64,000 bases of DNA from GCA-2746795 sp964643965 (GCA_964643965.1 CAZXVH010000004.1:1-64000), one strand, 5' to 3'; numbered from the stretch's first letter, positions 41,852-50,971 are shown. The notes: a model not told the origin generated them from the letters alone. Translations and numbers: made by a program.

Positions 41852-41865
41852 ACTACTATAGTAGT
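41852..41865. promoter_or_regulatory. 14-bp palindrome upstream of gltA
   Basis: ACTACTATAGTAGT, perfect. On the minus strand it includes a TATAGT-like and a nearby TATACT box. It could be a regulator site at the gltA promoter. No good -35 box is visible. Confidence 0.5.
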
Positions 41866-42062
41866 ATATCTTTTTTTTTCCTTAGTACCATGAAGTTTCT
41901 CAAATTGTTTAAGCTTTTGTAAACCCAAAAGGGTGCGGATAAACTGCAAATGCTTTTTCCAGATTAAAACGGCCGTTATCCCAGAAAATAGCCCCGCGTA
42001 AATTGAACAGCTTTGTTTGGGGCGTACTTTGTAAAGCGTCTGAAAAATATTGGAGTGTGATG

Positions 42063-42644
42063 ATGAACTCAAACCAACGCGCCGCAATTGCTGTGTCGAT
42101 TGAAAAGATTCTCAGAGAAATGGGCGAAGAACCTCAGCGGGAAGGATTAAAAGAAACGCCGAGTCGGGTGGCTGACATGTTTGCTGAAATCTGTTCCGGC
42201 TATGAAACAAGCCCGGAAGCGTTTATGAATCAATCTATTTTCGCGGCATTTGGTAATGACATGATTGTGGTGAAAAATATCACATATCACAGTATGTGTG
42301 AACATCATCTGCTCCCTTTTTGGGGGGCTGTTCACGTGGGGTATTTGCCCTCAAATAAAATCGTAGGGTTGTCCCAAATTCCTCGTATGGTGGAAATGTA
42401 CGCCCGCCGCTTGCAAATACAGGAACGGATGACCCAGCAAATTGCAACTTTATTGCAGGATGTATTGCAGCCCAAAGGGGTGGGGGTGGTTGTGGAGGGA
42501 GCGCATTTCTGCGCCATGATGCGCGGCGTCAAAAAAGAAGGGGTGCGTATGGTCACACGCACTATGACCGGCGTATTTCAAGAAGATGCGGCCGTTCGTT
42601 CCGAGTTTCTGAAACTTGTGTTCGGTGGGGAGGGGGGCGAATAA
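42063..42644 (+). CDS. folE: GTP cyclohydrolase I
   Basis: Converts GTP to dihydroneopterin triphosphate, starting folate (or tetrahydrobiopterin) synthesis. Zinc ligands are in HSMCEHHLLPF and HFCAMMRG; the QREGLKETPSRVADMFAE and GLSQIPRMVEMYARRLQ blocks are typical. Length 193 is normal. GGAG lies before two adjacent ATGs (42060 and 42063); the second has better spacing. A longer frame to 42003 has no ribosome site. It is monocistronic as far as seen. Confidence 0.95.
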   Translation: MNSNQRAAIAVSIEKILREMGEEPQREGLKETPSRVADMFAEICSGYETSPEAFMNQSIFAAFGNDMIVVKNITYHSMCEHHLLPFWGAVHVGYLPSNKIVGLSQIPRMVEMYARRLQIQERMTQQIATLLQDVLQPKGVGVVVEGAHFCAMMRGVKKEGVRMVTRTMTGVFQEDAAVRSEFLKLVFGGEGGE

Positions 42645-42701
42645 AGAGGGGAAACGGCCGTTTCTCTTCCTCCTGTTCCTCCCAATTTGCATCGCGTTTC
42701 C

Positions 42702-42730
42702 TTGACACGCCATTTCTGATCATGTATAGT
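42702..42730 (+). promoter_or_regulatory. Consensus sigma70 promoter of the LacI regulator
   Basis: TTGACA (42702-42707), 17-base spacer, TATAGT (42725-42730). The predicted start (near 42737) abuts the operator at 42740-42753. Confidence 0.85.
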
Positions 42731-42739
42731 ATGTTCACT

Positions 42740-42753
42740 TGGAACCGGTTCCA
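42740..42753. promoter_or_regulatory. LacI-type operator TGGAACCGGTTCCA
   Basis: A perfect 14-bp palindrome with the central CG of LacI/GalR-family operators. It lies at about +4 relative to the promoter just upstream, so the downstream regulator gene is probably autorepressed. I see no second copy before the transporter genes. Confidence 0.8.
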
Positions 42754-42812
42754 TTTAGATGGTTTCAATACCGCACCTAAGTTGTTGACGTATTTGCAGA
42801 AGGAGAAGAATT

Positions 42813-43832
42813 GTGTCCGCAGTGACAATTCGGGATGTTGCCAAAAAGGCAGGCGTGGGCGTAGGCACCGTTTCCAGAGTTCTCAATGACAGTGCCTCCG
42901 TCAGCAACACTACCCGTCAAAAAGTCCAGGAAGCTATCTCCGAACTGCAATACACCCCCAATCCCGCCGCCCGTCGTTTATCACGCGGCAAAACAATGGT
43001 CATTGGCGCCATTGTGCCCTACTTCACCAATCCCTCCGTAGTTCGTCGTTTACAAGGCGTCGTTTCGGCCATTACAGACAGCGATTACGATCTCATCCTT
43101 TTTGACATTGAAAGCGAAGAACAGCGCGATCTGTTTCTACGCAATGTCCCCCGCCGGCACATGGTAGATGGCATTCTCATCATCTCCCTCACCCCCACCG
43201 ATGAAGATGTGGGCTACTTGCTCGCATCGCAAATCCCGGTTGTTTTAGTAGACGCCTATCATCCAGACCTGAACCGGATCATCGTAGACAATATTGCCGG
43301 CGGTTACCAGGCGACAAAACATCTCATCGATCTGGGTCATCGCCAAATCGGCTTTATCAGCGATTATCTGGAAGACCCCTTCAATTCACCGGTGAGAGAT
43401 CGGTTTGCCGGGTACAAACAGGCATTAGCCGATGCCGCTATTCCATTTTTGCCAGAATATCACCGCCAGGGCATACACGGCCGTTCTCAAGCGCGAGACA
43501 TGGCAAAACAGTTAATGGCGTTGGACACCCCCCCCACCGCCATTTTCGCCTACAGTGATACCCAGGCGGTCGGCGTCATCGAAGCCGCCCGTGAGTTAGA
43601 CATCAAAATACCAGAGCAATTATCCCTCGTCGGCTTCGACAACATCGAAGCCGCTGAATATTTGCAAATAACCACCGTGCGCCAGGCTCTTTATGAATCC
43701 GGTGTGCGTGGCTGCAACTTACTCTTTCGTTTAATGGCCGATCCTTTGCCCACCCCCGTTGAGATTTCATTACCCACCGAACTACTGCAAAGAAACACCA
43801 CCGCCCCACCTCATGAGAATAACAAGGAGTAG
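42813..43832 (+). CDS. LacI-family transcriptional regulator
   Basis: 339 residues. The N-terminal helix-turn-helix reads TIRDVAKKAGVGVGTVSRVLN, followed by the hinge helix NPAARRLSRGK and a periplasmic-binding-protein-like ligand domain (VIGAIVPYFTNPSVVRRL, GFDNIEAAEYLQITTVRQ). It most likely represses the following sugar transport and GH13 genes and releases DNA on binding an alpha-glucoside. GTG 42813 is the start, following AAGGAG at 7 bases. A consensus promoter and a palindromic operator precede it. Confidence 0.93.
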   Translation: MSAVTIRDVAKKAGVGVGTVSRVLNDSASVSNTTRQKVQEAISELQYTPNPAARRLSRGKTMVIGAIVPYFTNPSVVRRLQGVVSAITDSDYDLILFDIESEEQRDLFLRNVPRRHMVDGILIISLTPTDEDVGYLLASQIPVVLVDAYHPDLNRIIVDNIAGGYQATKHLIDLGHRQIGFISDYLEDPFNSPVRDRFAGYKQALADAAIPFLPEYHRQGIHGRSQARDMAKQLMALDTPPTAIFAYSDTQAVGVIEAARELDIKIPEQLSLVGFDNIEAAEYLQITTVRQALYESGVRGCNLLFRLMADPLPTPVEISLPTELLQRNTTAPPHENNKE

Positions 43833-43989
43833 CCATTTCGTAACCTGAAGCGTGGCCCGTTTCGCACCAATTAAGGAGGTGATGCATTCACAAATAAGCA
43901 ATTGATAACCACTTAACACAGCCAAACAAGCTGATTAGTGACAAACAAATTTCATTAACAACAACTTTCCTAGGAGGAAAAGAAAAATA

Positions 43990-46704
43990 ATGAAAAACAA
44001 AAATTTTTTAATACTCATAAGTATATTCGCTCTCTTCGCGCTGGCGTTGGCAGCCTGTGGCGGTGGTGAAACAGCCACCCCTACCGCCGCCTCAGCGCCG
44101 GCCGAAGAAACGGCCGTTGAAGTAGCCCCGACTGAAGCACCAGCAGTTGAAGAACCAACCGCTGAAGAAACAATGCCAGAGATGGCTTTAGCCGCTCCTG
44201 CTGGCGGCTACCTGGAACAAGCCCTCAACGGTGACTTCGCTGGTAAATCCGTTACCGTAGACGGCCCCTTCACCAATCCCGACGATGTCCTCTTCACAGA
44301 ATCTATGAAAGCGTTTGAAGAAGCGACCGGCATCACCGTCAACTACATTGGCGACAAAGAATTTGAAGGGCGTATCTCCATCTCCGTAGATGCTGGCAAC
44401 CCGCCCGACATCGCCGACTTCCCCCAACCGGGTCTGCTGGCGAGCTTCGTGCGCCAGGGTCACGTCATCGACCCCACCAGCTACATGGATGCCGCCTGGC
44501 TCTCTCAACAATACAACCAAAGCTGGCTCGACATGGCCATGATGGAAGGTCAAACGGCCGGTATCTGGCATCGCTTCAATGGCAAAAGCCTCGTCTGGTA
44601 TCCCAAAGCGCAATTTGATGCGGCCGGCTACGAAGTTCCTGAAACCTGGGACGACTTATTGGCCCTGACGCAAATGATTGCCGACGATGGCGACACCGCC
44701 TGGTGCATCGGCATGGAATCCGGCGCCGCCACCGGCTGGGTTGCCACCGACTGGACCGAAGATCTGATGCTGCGCACCACCTCGCTCGATAACTACGACG
44801 CCTGGGTCGCTGGTGATCTGCCCTTCTCTTCTGACGAAGTGAAAAATGCGGTGAACACCTGGAGCGACATCTGGTTTAACCCGGATTACGTCTATGGTGG
44901 CACCGATGCCATCGTCTCCACCTTCTTTGGCGATTCCCCGGCCGGCATGTTTGAAGACCCGCCCAAATGTTGGCTGCATCGTCAGGGCAACTTCATCACC
45001 GGCTTCTTCCCTGAAGGCGTCGAAGCTGGCGTAGATTACGACTTCTTCTACCTGCCCCCTGTGGATGACGCCTATGGCAAACCGTTCCTGGTAGCTGGCG
45101 ACATCATGGCTCAATTCGCAGATAGACCGGAAGTCAACGCCCTGATGGAGTACTTCACCACCCCCGCCTCCGCTTCCGGTTGGTTAGCCAATGGTGGCGC
45201 CTTAGCTGCTCACCAAACCGCTACCCCCGACATGTACGGGCAAGAACTTGAAGCTGGTATTGCCCAACTGGTCACAGAAGCCACCAGCTTCCGCTTTGAT
45301 GCCTCTGACCTCATGCCCGGTGAAGTAGGCGCTGGCTCCTTCTGGACCGGCATGACCGACTATGTTTCTGGTGCGGCCGATCTCGATACCGTCATGGCTG
45401 AAATCGACGCCTCCTGGCCGGCTGGGGTAGCCGGTCAAAGTCAGGGTGGAGCGGCAGATGGCGCCTTTGCTGTCATGCCTGGTGGTTTCCTGGAACAAGC
45501 CATGAATGGCGACTTCACCGGTGGTTCTGTCACCGTTGATGGCCCCTTCACCAATCCTGATGACGTATTGTTCATGGAATCCATGAAAGCGTTTGAAGAA
45601 GCGACCGGTATCACCGTCAACTACATTGGCGACAAAGAGTTTGAAGGTCGCATCTCCATCGCCGTTGATGCGGGCAACCCGCCTGACATCGCCGACTTCC
45701 CGCAACCTGGTTTACTGGCCAGTTTCGTACGTCAGGGTCACGTGGTAGATCCCACCAGCTGGATGGATGAAGCGTTCTTAGCTAATCAATACAACCAAAG
45801 CTGGCTCGACATGGCCATGATGGAAGGCCAAACGGCCGGTATCTGGCATCGCTTCAATGGCAAAAGCCTCGTCTGGTATCCCAAAGCGCAATTTGATGCG
45901 GCCGGCTACGAAGTTCCTGAAACCTGGGACGACTTATTGGCCCTGACGCAAATGATTGCCGACGATGGCGACACCGCCTGGTGCATCGGCATGGAATCCG
46001 GCGCCGCCACCGGCTGGGTTGCCACCGACTGGACCGAAGATCTGATGCTGCGCACCACCTCGCTCGATAACTACGACGCCTGGGTCGCTGGTGATCTGCC
46101 CTTCTCTTCTGACGAAGTGAAAAATGCGGTGAACACCTGGAGCGACATCTGGTTTAACCCGGATTACGTCTATGGTGGTACCGATGCTATCGTCTCCACC
46201 TTCTTTGGCGATTCCCCGGCCGGTATGTTTGAAGACCCGCCCAAATGTTGGCTGCATCGTCAAGGCAACTTCATCACCGGTTTCTTCCCTGAAGGCGCCG
46301 AAGCTGGCGTAGATTATGACTTCTTCTACCTGCCGCCAGTTGATGATGCCTACGGACGGCCGTTCCTGGTGGCTGGCGACATCATGGCGATGTTCAACGA
46401 TACCCCAGAAGCCAAAGCGTTGATGGAATACTTTGCTACCCCTCAATCCGCCTCTGGCTGGTTGGCTAATGGTGGCGCCTTAGCGGCCCATCAAACCGCC
46501 ACCCCCGACATGTACGGGCAAGACATGGAACGCGGCATTGCGGAACTGGTCACAGAAGCCACCAGTTTCCGCTTCGACGCCTCTGATCTCATGCCCGGTG
46601 AAGTGGGCGCTGGCTCCTTCTGGACTGGCATGACCGACTACGTTTCCGGCGCGGCCGATCTCGATACCGTTATGGACGAAATCGACGCCTCCTGGCCTCG
46701 ATAA
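43990..46704 (+). CDS. Double-domain sugar-binding lipoprotein of an AglE-like ABC importer
   Basis: 904 residues: a lipoprotein signal (LALAAC near residue 22), an acidic Thr/Pro/Glu linker, then two complete extracytoplasmic solute-binding domains in tandem with a 426-residue period (44203 and 45481). Each starts GGYLEQALNGDF or GGFLEQAMNGDF and ends EIDASWP; they differ at the ends but share 350 identical bases (44551-44900 = 45829-46178). The sequence fits the alpha-glucoside-binding AglE group. ATG 43990 follows AGGAGG. Two permeases follow after a double hairpin. Confidence 0.88.
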   Translation: MKNKNFLILISIFALFALALAACGGGETATPTAASAPAEETAVEVAPTEAPAVEEPTAEETMPEMALAAPAGGYLEQALNGDFAGKSVTVDGPFTNPDDVLFTESMKAFEEATGITVNYIGDKEFEGRISISVDAGNPPDIADFPQPGLLASFVRQGHVIDPTSYMDAAWLSQQYNQSWLDMAMMEGQTAGIWHRFNGKSLVWYPKAQFDAAGYEVPETWDDLLALTQMIADDGDTAWCIGMESGAATGWVATDWTEDLMLRTTSLDNYDAWVAGDLPFSSDEVKNAVNTWSDIWFNPDYVYGGTDAIVSTFFGDSPAGMFEDPPKCWLHRQGNFITGFFPEGVEAGVDYDFFYLPPVDDAYGKPFLVAGDIMAQFADRPEVNALMEYFTTPASASGWLANGGALAAHQTATPDMYGQELEAGIAQLVTEATSFRFDASDLMPGEVGAGSFWTGMTDYVSGAADLDTVMAEIDASWPAGVAGQSQGGAADGAFAVMPGGFLEQAMNGDFTGGSVTVDGPFTNPDDVLFMESMKAFEEATGITVNYIGDKEFEGRISIAVDAGNPPDIADFPQPGLLASFVRQGHVVDPTSWMDEAFLANQYNQSWLDMAMMEGQTAGIWHRFNGKSLVWYPKAQFDAAGYEVPETWDDLLALTQMIADDGDTAWCIGMESGAATGWVATDWTEDLMLRTTSLDNYDAWVAGDLPFSSDEVKNAVNTWSDIWFNPDYVYGGTDAIVSTFFGDSPAGMFEDPPKCWLHRQGNFITGFFPEGAEAGVDYDFFYLPPVDDAYGRPFLVAGDIMAMFNDTPEAKALMEYFATPQSASGWLANGGALAAHQTATPDMYGQDMERGIAELVTEATSFRFDASDLMPGEVGAGSFWTGMTDYVSGAADLDTVMDEIDASWPR

Positions 46705-46723
46705 TTCGTGAGTAATTAGGTTG

Positions 46724-46750
46724 CAGCGGGCAGTGAAACACTGCCCGCTG
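46724..46750 (+). terminator. Hairpin after the binding protein
   Basis: CAGCGGGCAGTG-AAA-CACTGCCCGCTG, 12-bp perfect stem, 20 bases after the stop. No T run follows, so it may stabilise the binding-protein mRNA relative to the permeases. Confidence 0.7.
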
Positions 46751-46761
46751 TGACAGAACCA

Positions 46762-46794
46762 AGAAGTTCAACTTTTTAGAAAAGTTGAACTTCT
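46762..46794. terminator. 33-bp hairpin family, second perfect member
   Basis: AGAAGTTCAACTTTT, TAG, AAAAGTTGAACTTCT, followed by CTCTTTT. Same family as 34226-34258. With the hairpin just before, it would reduce transcription into the permease genes. Confidence 0.75.
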
Positions 46795-46854
46795 CTTTTG
46801 CAATATTCTATAGGCAGGAGACGATAGCCACTGTCGTCGTCCACTATGAATGAG

Positions 46855-46979
46855 AATGGGAGCGGGGGCCGAATTTGCCCACCCAGTGTGGACAAAGTAC
46901 CCGCACCNNNNNNNNNNTTTATATTGGGCGCGCGCACTGCTTGCCCCCACCGTGTGTAAAAGCTGTCCGCGCTCCCATT
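46855..46979. repeat. Imperfect inverted repeat spanning a 10-N gap
   Basis: AATGGGAGCG (46855-46864) and CGCTCCCATT (46970-46979) bracket GC-rich sequence with further partial complementarity and ten Ns at 46908-46917. The gap thus lies near the tip of a large hairpin. An open frame across it is an artefact. The permease start follows at 47001. Confidence 0.65.
46908..46917. other. Assembly gap (10 N)
   Basis: Ten unknown bases in the loop region of an inverted repeat. The real sequence may be longer or shorter. Confidence 0.95.
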
Positions 46980-47000
46980 TTAGGAAGGAGGAAGAGTCTC

Positions 47001-48179
47001 ATGCAGCAAATTGAAGCAAATGCCCATGAGAGTACAGGTGCAAAGCTCGTTGCTTTAATTCTCCGAGTCGTGTTCGCGATTGCTATTCCCTTGATTGCCT
47101 TTTGGGTGCTGTACCAGGGATTTCTGTTTTTGCGGGATAGTGATTCACCCAAATCGGTTATCGTGTTGGTGGCTATCATTTGGGGCGTGGGTGGGGTTGC
47201 TGCGCTTTATTGGATATTCAACTGGTTGGTTGAACAATTACCAGGGGAATGGACATCAAGATTGCAGCCCTTTGTCTTTGTCGGTCCGGCCATGGCTATT
47301 CTCATCTGGTATCTCACTCTGCCGGTTTACCGCACATTTTGGTTAAGCCTTTTTGATAGAGATGGTTTCCCCAAGGATTTTTCAGTTTTTCAACCGTGGA
47401 CCTGGATTGACGGAATTCAAAGCAGTTCGTTTGTGGGGTTCGCCAATTACACCAGTTTATTTACAGACCGTCTATTGCAAGAAGCGCTGCGTAACAACGT
47501 TATGTGGATTGTATTTGGCAGCACTATGTCTGTGGTCACCGGTCTTTTGGTGGCGACATTGGCCGACCGCAGTAAAACGGAGCGGGTGTCTAAGACGCTC
47601 ATTTTCTTACCCATGGCCATTTCTTTTGTGGGCGCTGGTGTGATCTGGAACTTCATGTATGAGGTGAAACCGCTCGGCGAAGCACAAATTGGTGTGTTTA
47701 ACGCGGTTGTGGTGGCGTTAGGCGGCAGCCCGCATCCGTGGGACAAATGGGTAGCCATCGCCCCCTGGAACAATCTCTTCTTGATTCTGATTGTGATTTG
47801 GCTGCAAACGGGCTTTTCTATGGTGCTGTTTTCGGCCGCATTGAAAGGCGTTCCCCAAGAGTTAATGGAAGCGGGGCGGGTAGATGGGGCCAGTGAGGTA
47901 CGCATTTTCTTCAACATTATACTGCCCTATATTCGTCCCACGGTGATTACCGTGTGGACGACGATTGTGATCTTTACGCTGAAGATATTTGACGTGGTGT
48001 GGGTGATGACGGGGGGACAGTTTGGTACCCATGTGATTGCCACGCAGTTCTACAGGCAATCGTTCACCGCCCGAAATTCAGGTGTTGGCTCAGCCATTGC
48101 TATCGTGTTGCTGTTAACGGTGGTGCCTGTGCTTGCTTATAATTTACGCCAATTCCGCGACGAACAGGAGGGATTTTAA
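47001..48179 (+). CDS. Sugar ABC transporter permease (AglF/MalF type)
   Basis: 392 residues, polytopic. Two N-terminal helices, a loop, then the binding-protein-dependent transport domain with the EAA signature (MEAGRVDGASEVRIFFNIILPY). MalF/AglF-like features are FLPMAISFVGAGVIWNFMYE and WLQTGFSMVLFSAALKG. ATG 47001 follows AAGGAGGAAG; a frame running back across the N gap is not meaningful. The second permease begins one base after its stop. No ATPase gene is in the cluster, so a shared MsmK/UgpC-type ATPase is probably encoded elsewhere. Confidence 0.9.
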   Translation: MQQIEANAHESTGAKLVALILRVVFAIAIPLIAFWVLYQGFLFLRDSDSPKSVIVLVAIIWGVGGVAALYWIFNWLVEQLPGEWTSRLQPFVFVGPAMAILIWYLTLPVYRTFWLSLFDRDGFPKDFSVFQPWTWIDGIQSSSFVGFANYTSLFTDRLLQEALRNNVMWIVFGSTMSVVTGLLVATLADRSKTERVSKTLIFLPMAISFVGAGVIWNFMYEVKPLGEAQIGVFNAVVVALGGSPHPWDKWVAIAPWNNLFLILIVIWLQTGFSMVLFSAALKGVPQELMEAGRVDGASEVRIFFNIILPYIRPTVITVWTTIVIFTLKIFDVVWVMTGGQFGTHVIATQFYRQSFTARNSGVGSAIAIVLLLTVVPVLAYNLRQFRDEQEGF

Positions 48180-48180
48180 G

Positions 48181-49278
48181 ATGAAGAGACAAAAATGGGT
48201 AGGTTTCGCAGCAGTCAATGGCTTGCTTCTGCTGATTGTGATCCTGTGGAGTATTCCGACATTAGGCTTGCTGATTTCTTCGTTTAGAGTGCCTTTTGAT
48301 ATTCAAACCTCAGGCTGGTGGACTGTTTTCCCGCATAAGGAATGGCAAACGGTGTCTGTGATTGAAAAACCACGAGAAACATTAGGCGTGGATCCCGATA
48401 CCGTCATGGAAATTGAAGGAGTTACGGGCACGTTTGAGGAGTTCCGTAAAGGCGTGGCTTCCGGTGATTTGCAAGTTACCTGGATCGGGAATAAGCGAAT
48501 TGGTCGGGTCGAAGTTCAAGAAGAGGTGTGGACGGTCAATTGGAATTTTACACTGCAAAATTATCAAACGGTTATCTTCGGCCGTGATACGGTCATCCAG
48601 AATCCAGATGGCAGTTCATTGACGATTCCCGGGCAGAATATGCAGCAGGCATTCTTGAACAGTATGGCTGTGGCTATTCCGTCTACCGTGATTCCCATTT
48701 TGATTGCGGCGTTTGCGGCGTATGCCTTTGCCTGGATGAAATTCCCGGCGCGGCGCTGGTTCTTCATTATGGTAGTGGCCTTGTTGGTTGTGCCCTTGCA
48801 GATTGCGTTGGTGCCTATTTTGAGTGACTACAATGCGTTAGGTATCAATGGTGAATTTTTGTCGGTGTGGCTGGCGCATACGGGCTTTGGCCTGGCGTTG
48901 GCGACCTATCTGCTTTACAACTACATTTCCACCTTGCCCCGAGAAACGTTGGAATCGGCGTTTATTGATGGCGCTTCCCATTTTACGGTATTTATCAAAT
49001 TGGTATTGCCCCTTTCGGTGCCGGCGCTGGCCTCTTTTGCCATTTTCCAATTCCTTTGGGTTTGGAATGATTACCTGGTGGCGCTGGTGTTCTTAGGCGT
49101 GGATCCCAGCAAGAAGGTGTTGACGCAGCGTTTGGCTGATTTAACGGGTACGTTTGGCAATGCGTGGCATCTGTTAACGGCCGGCGCCTTCGTCACCATG
49201 ATTTTACCGATGATTGTATTTATTGTGCTGCAACGGTATTTCGTGCGTGGTTTGATGGCTGGCTCGGTGAAAGGGTAA
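48181..49278 (+). CDS. Sugar ABC transporter permease (AglG/MalG type)
   Basis: 365 residues, the second channel subunit. It starts with a membrane helix (VNGLLLLIVILWSIPTLGLL), has an extended periplasmic loop of about 120 residues (longer than MalG, as in AglG), and the transport domain with the EAA motif (LESAFIDGASHFTVFIKLVLP). GGAGG sits at the end of the upstream permease gene, one base separates the two, so they are coupled. A terminator follows at 49337-49360. Confidence 0.9.
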   Translation: MKRQKWVGFAAVNGLLLLIVILWSIPTLGLLISSFRVPFDIQTSGWWTVFPHKEWQTVSVIEKPRETLGVDPDTVMEIEGVTGTFEEFRKGVASGDLQVTWIGNKRIGRVEVQEEVWTVNWNFTLQNYQTVIFGRDTVIQNPDGSSLTIPGQNMQQAFLNSMAVAIPSTVIPILIAAFAAYAFAWMKFPARRWFFIMVVALLVVPLQIALVPILSDYNALGINGEFLSVWLAHTGFGLALATYLLYNYISTLPRETLESAFIDGASHFTVFIKLVLPLSVPALASFAIFQFLWVWNDYLVALVFLGVDPSKKVLTQRLADLTGTFGNAWHLLTAGAFVTMILPMIVFIVLQRYFVRGLMAGSVKG

Positions 49279-49282
49279 GCAG

Positions 49283-49305
49283 TGGGCAGTGGACAGTGAA
49301 CAGTG
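49283..49305. repeat. Heptamer words GRACAGT
   Basis: Three or four units (GGGCAGT, GGACAGT, GAACAGT) directly after the permease stop. Confidence 0.7.
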
Positions 49306-49336
49306 ACGCTGGTTTGAGTTTACGAGAATAATAGGG

Positions 49337-49360
49337 AGCACGGCCGTTTTCTGCCGTGCT
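49337..49360 (+). terminator. Terminator after the permease operon
   Basis: AGCACGGC-CGTTTTCT-GCCGTGCT followed by TCTCTCTT. The stem includes a CGGCCGT core. treS starts 28 bases later, so it may be read through only partly. Confidence 0.75.
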
Positions 49361-49387
49361 TCTCTCTTATCTAAAAAAAGGTGTTTT

Positions 49388-50971
49388 ATGACAGCATGGT
49401 ATCAGGAAGCAGTTTTCTACCAGCTATACATTCGGGCGTATGCGGATAGCAATGGGGACGGCAATGGCGATTTTCGGGGAGCGATAGAAAAGTTAGACCA
49501 CATTCAATCGCTGGGCGTGACCTGTATCTGGATTATGCCCCATTACCCGTCGCCGCTAAAAGATGATGGTTATGACATTGCCGACTACACGGCCGTTCAC
49601 CCCGATTATGGCACACTCGACGACTTCCAGGCGTTTTTAGAGGCGGCTCATGCACGCGGCCTGAAAGTGGTGACGGATCTCGTCATGAACCACACTTCCG
49701 ATCAACATCCCTGGTTTCAGGCGGCGCGGCAAGATAAAAATTCACCCTACCGTGACTATTATGTGTGGAGCGATACCGGCACAGAATATGCGGAAGCGCG
49801 CATCATTTTTCTGGACGATGAGTCATCGAATTGGGCGTATGATGAGGTGGCAGGACAATACTTTTGGCATCGCTTCTACAGTAGTCAGCCCGATTTGAAC
49901 TACGACAACCCCAAAGTGCATGAAGAAATGTTCAATGTCATTCGCTTTTGGCTCGACAGGGGATTGGATGGCTTTCGCGTCGATGCCATTCCCTATTTGT
50001 ATGAACGGGAAGGCACGAATTGCGAGAATCTACCGGAAACGCATGAATTCTTGAAGAAGATGCGCCGCATGGTGGATAGGGAATATCCGGGAACACTGTT
50101 GATTGCGGAAGCCAATATGTGGCCGGAAGATTTGCTGCCTTATTTTGGCACAGTCGAAGAACCGGAGTTCCCGGTCTGCTTCCATTTTCCGATTATGCCG
50201 CGTCTGTACCAATCCTTAAAATCGGGCGATAAGACGCCGATTGTGGACATTTTGAACGCCACGCCCGCCATCCCCGAAGGCACACAGTGGATGACGTTTT
50301 TGCGCAACCATGACGAGTTGACGCTGGAAATGGTGACGCCAGAAGTGCGCCAATGGATGTGGGAACAGTATGCGCCGGAGCCACGCATGAAGCAAAATTT
50401 GGGCATCAGGCGGCGGCTGGCGCCCCTGTTGGACAATGACAAGCGGCGCTGGTTTTTGCTCAATGCCCTGTTTCTCTCGCTGCCCGGCATTCCCATCATT
50501 TACTATGGGGACGAAATTGGTATGGGCGACAATATCTGGCTGCCCGACCGCAATGGCTTGCGCACACCGATGCAGTGGGACGACAGCCTGAATGCCGGTT
50601 TTTCTGAGGCAGAAAAAACGTATTCTCCGGTCAACAGTGATGCAGTGTTTGGTTATCAAACGGTGAATGTAGCCGCGCAGGAAGATGACCCGGATTCTTA
50701 TTTGAACTTGACCCGATTTTTGCTGAAAACGCGGCAGAGCCAATCCACGCTGCGGCATGGAGAGTTTGCTTTTGTGGAGACAGGGAATGCGGCGGTGCTG
50801 GCTTATCGCCGCTTTCTGGATGATGAGGGGATTCTGTGTGTGTTTAATTTAAGTGAAGAGCCGCAGTCGTTTACGCTGCATCGGGAGCGGGTGGATTTGC
50901 TCTCACGGGAACAAAGTAAAGTAGCGGGACAGATTGAATTAAGCCCTTTCACCGCGCATTGGTTGGGATAA
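49388..50971 (+). CDS. treS: Trehalose synthase (maltose glucosylmutase), GH13
   Basis: Interconverts maltose and trehalose. The GH13 catalytic triad is D199 (GFRVDAIPY), E241 (LLIAEAN) and D309 (FLRNHDE). The neighbouring blocks WYQEAVFYQLYIRAY, YEREGTNCENLPETH and LGIRRRLAPLL are characteristic of TreS rather than of alpha-glucosidases. Length 527 has no maltokinase fusion. AAAGGTG precedes ATG 49388. Next to an alpha-glucoside importer and an amylosucrase-like enzyme, it would process imported or stored disaccharide. Oligo-1,6-glucosidase is the main alternative. Confidence 0.9.
   Translation: MTAWYQEAVFYQLYIRAYADSNGDGNGDFRGAIEKLDHIQSLGVTCIWIMPHYPSPLKDDGYDIADYTAVHPDYGTLDDFQAFLEAAHARGLKVVTDLVMNHTSDQHPWFQAARQDKNSPYRDYYVWSDTGTEYAEARIIFLDDESSNWAYDEVAGQYFWHRFYSSQPDLNYDNPKVHEEMFNVIRFWLDRGLDGFRVDAIPYLYEREGTNCENLPETHEFLKKMRRMVDREYPGTLLIAEANMWPEDLLPYFGTVEEPEFPVCFHFPIMPRLYQSLKSGDKTPIVDILNATPAIPEGTQWMTFLRNHDELTLEMVTPEVRQWMWEQYAPEPRMKQNLGIRRRLAPLLDNDKRRWFLLNALFLSLPGIPIIYYGDEIGMGDNIWLPDRNGLRTPMQWDDSLNAGFSEAEKTYSPVNSDAVFGYQTVNVAAQEDDPDSYLNLTRFLLKTRQSQSTLRHGEFAFVETGNAAVLAYRRFLDDEGILCVFNLSEEPQSFTLHRERVDLLSREQSKVAGQIELSPFTAHWLG

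Noticed and set aside
43870..43910. AAGGAGGTG with a short ORF MHSQISN before the binding-protein gene
   Set aside because: The Shine-Dalgarno is only two bases from the ATG, too close for initiation, and no hairpin or terminator follows. It resembles the hom leader Shine-Dalgarno but lacks the rest.
46875..47000. Open frame across the 10-N gap joined to the permease
   Set aside because: It has no start context, crosses unknown bases and is only open because the inverted repeat lacks stops; AAGGAGGAAG before ATG 47001 sets the true start.
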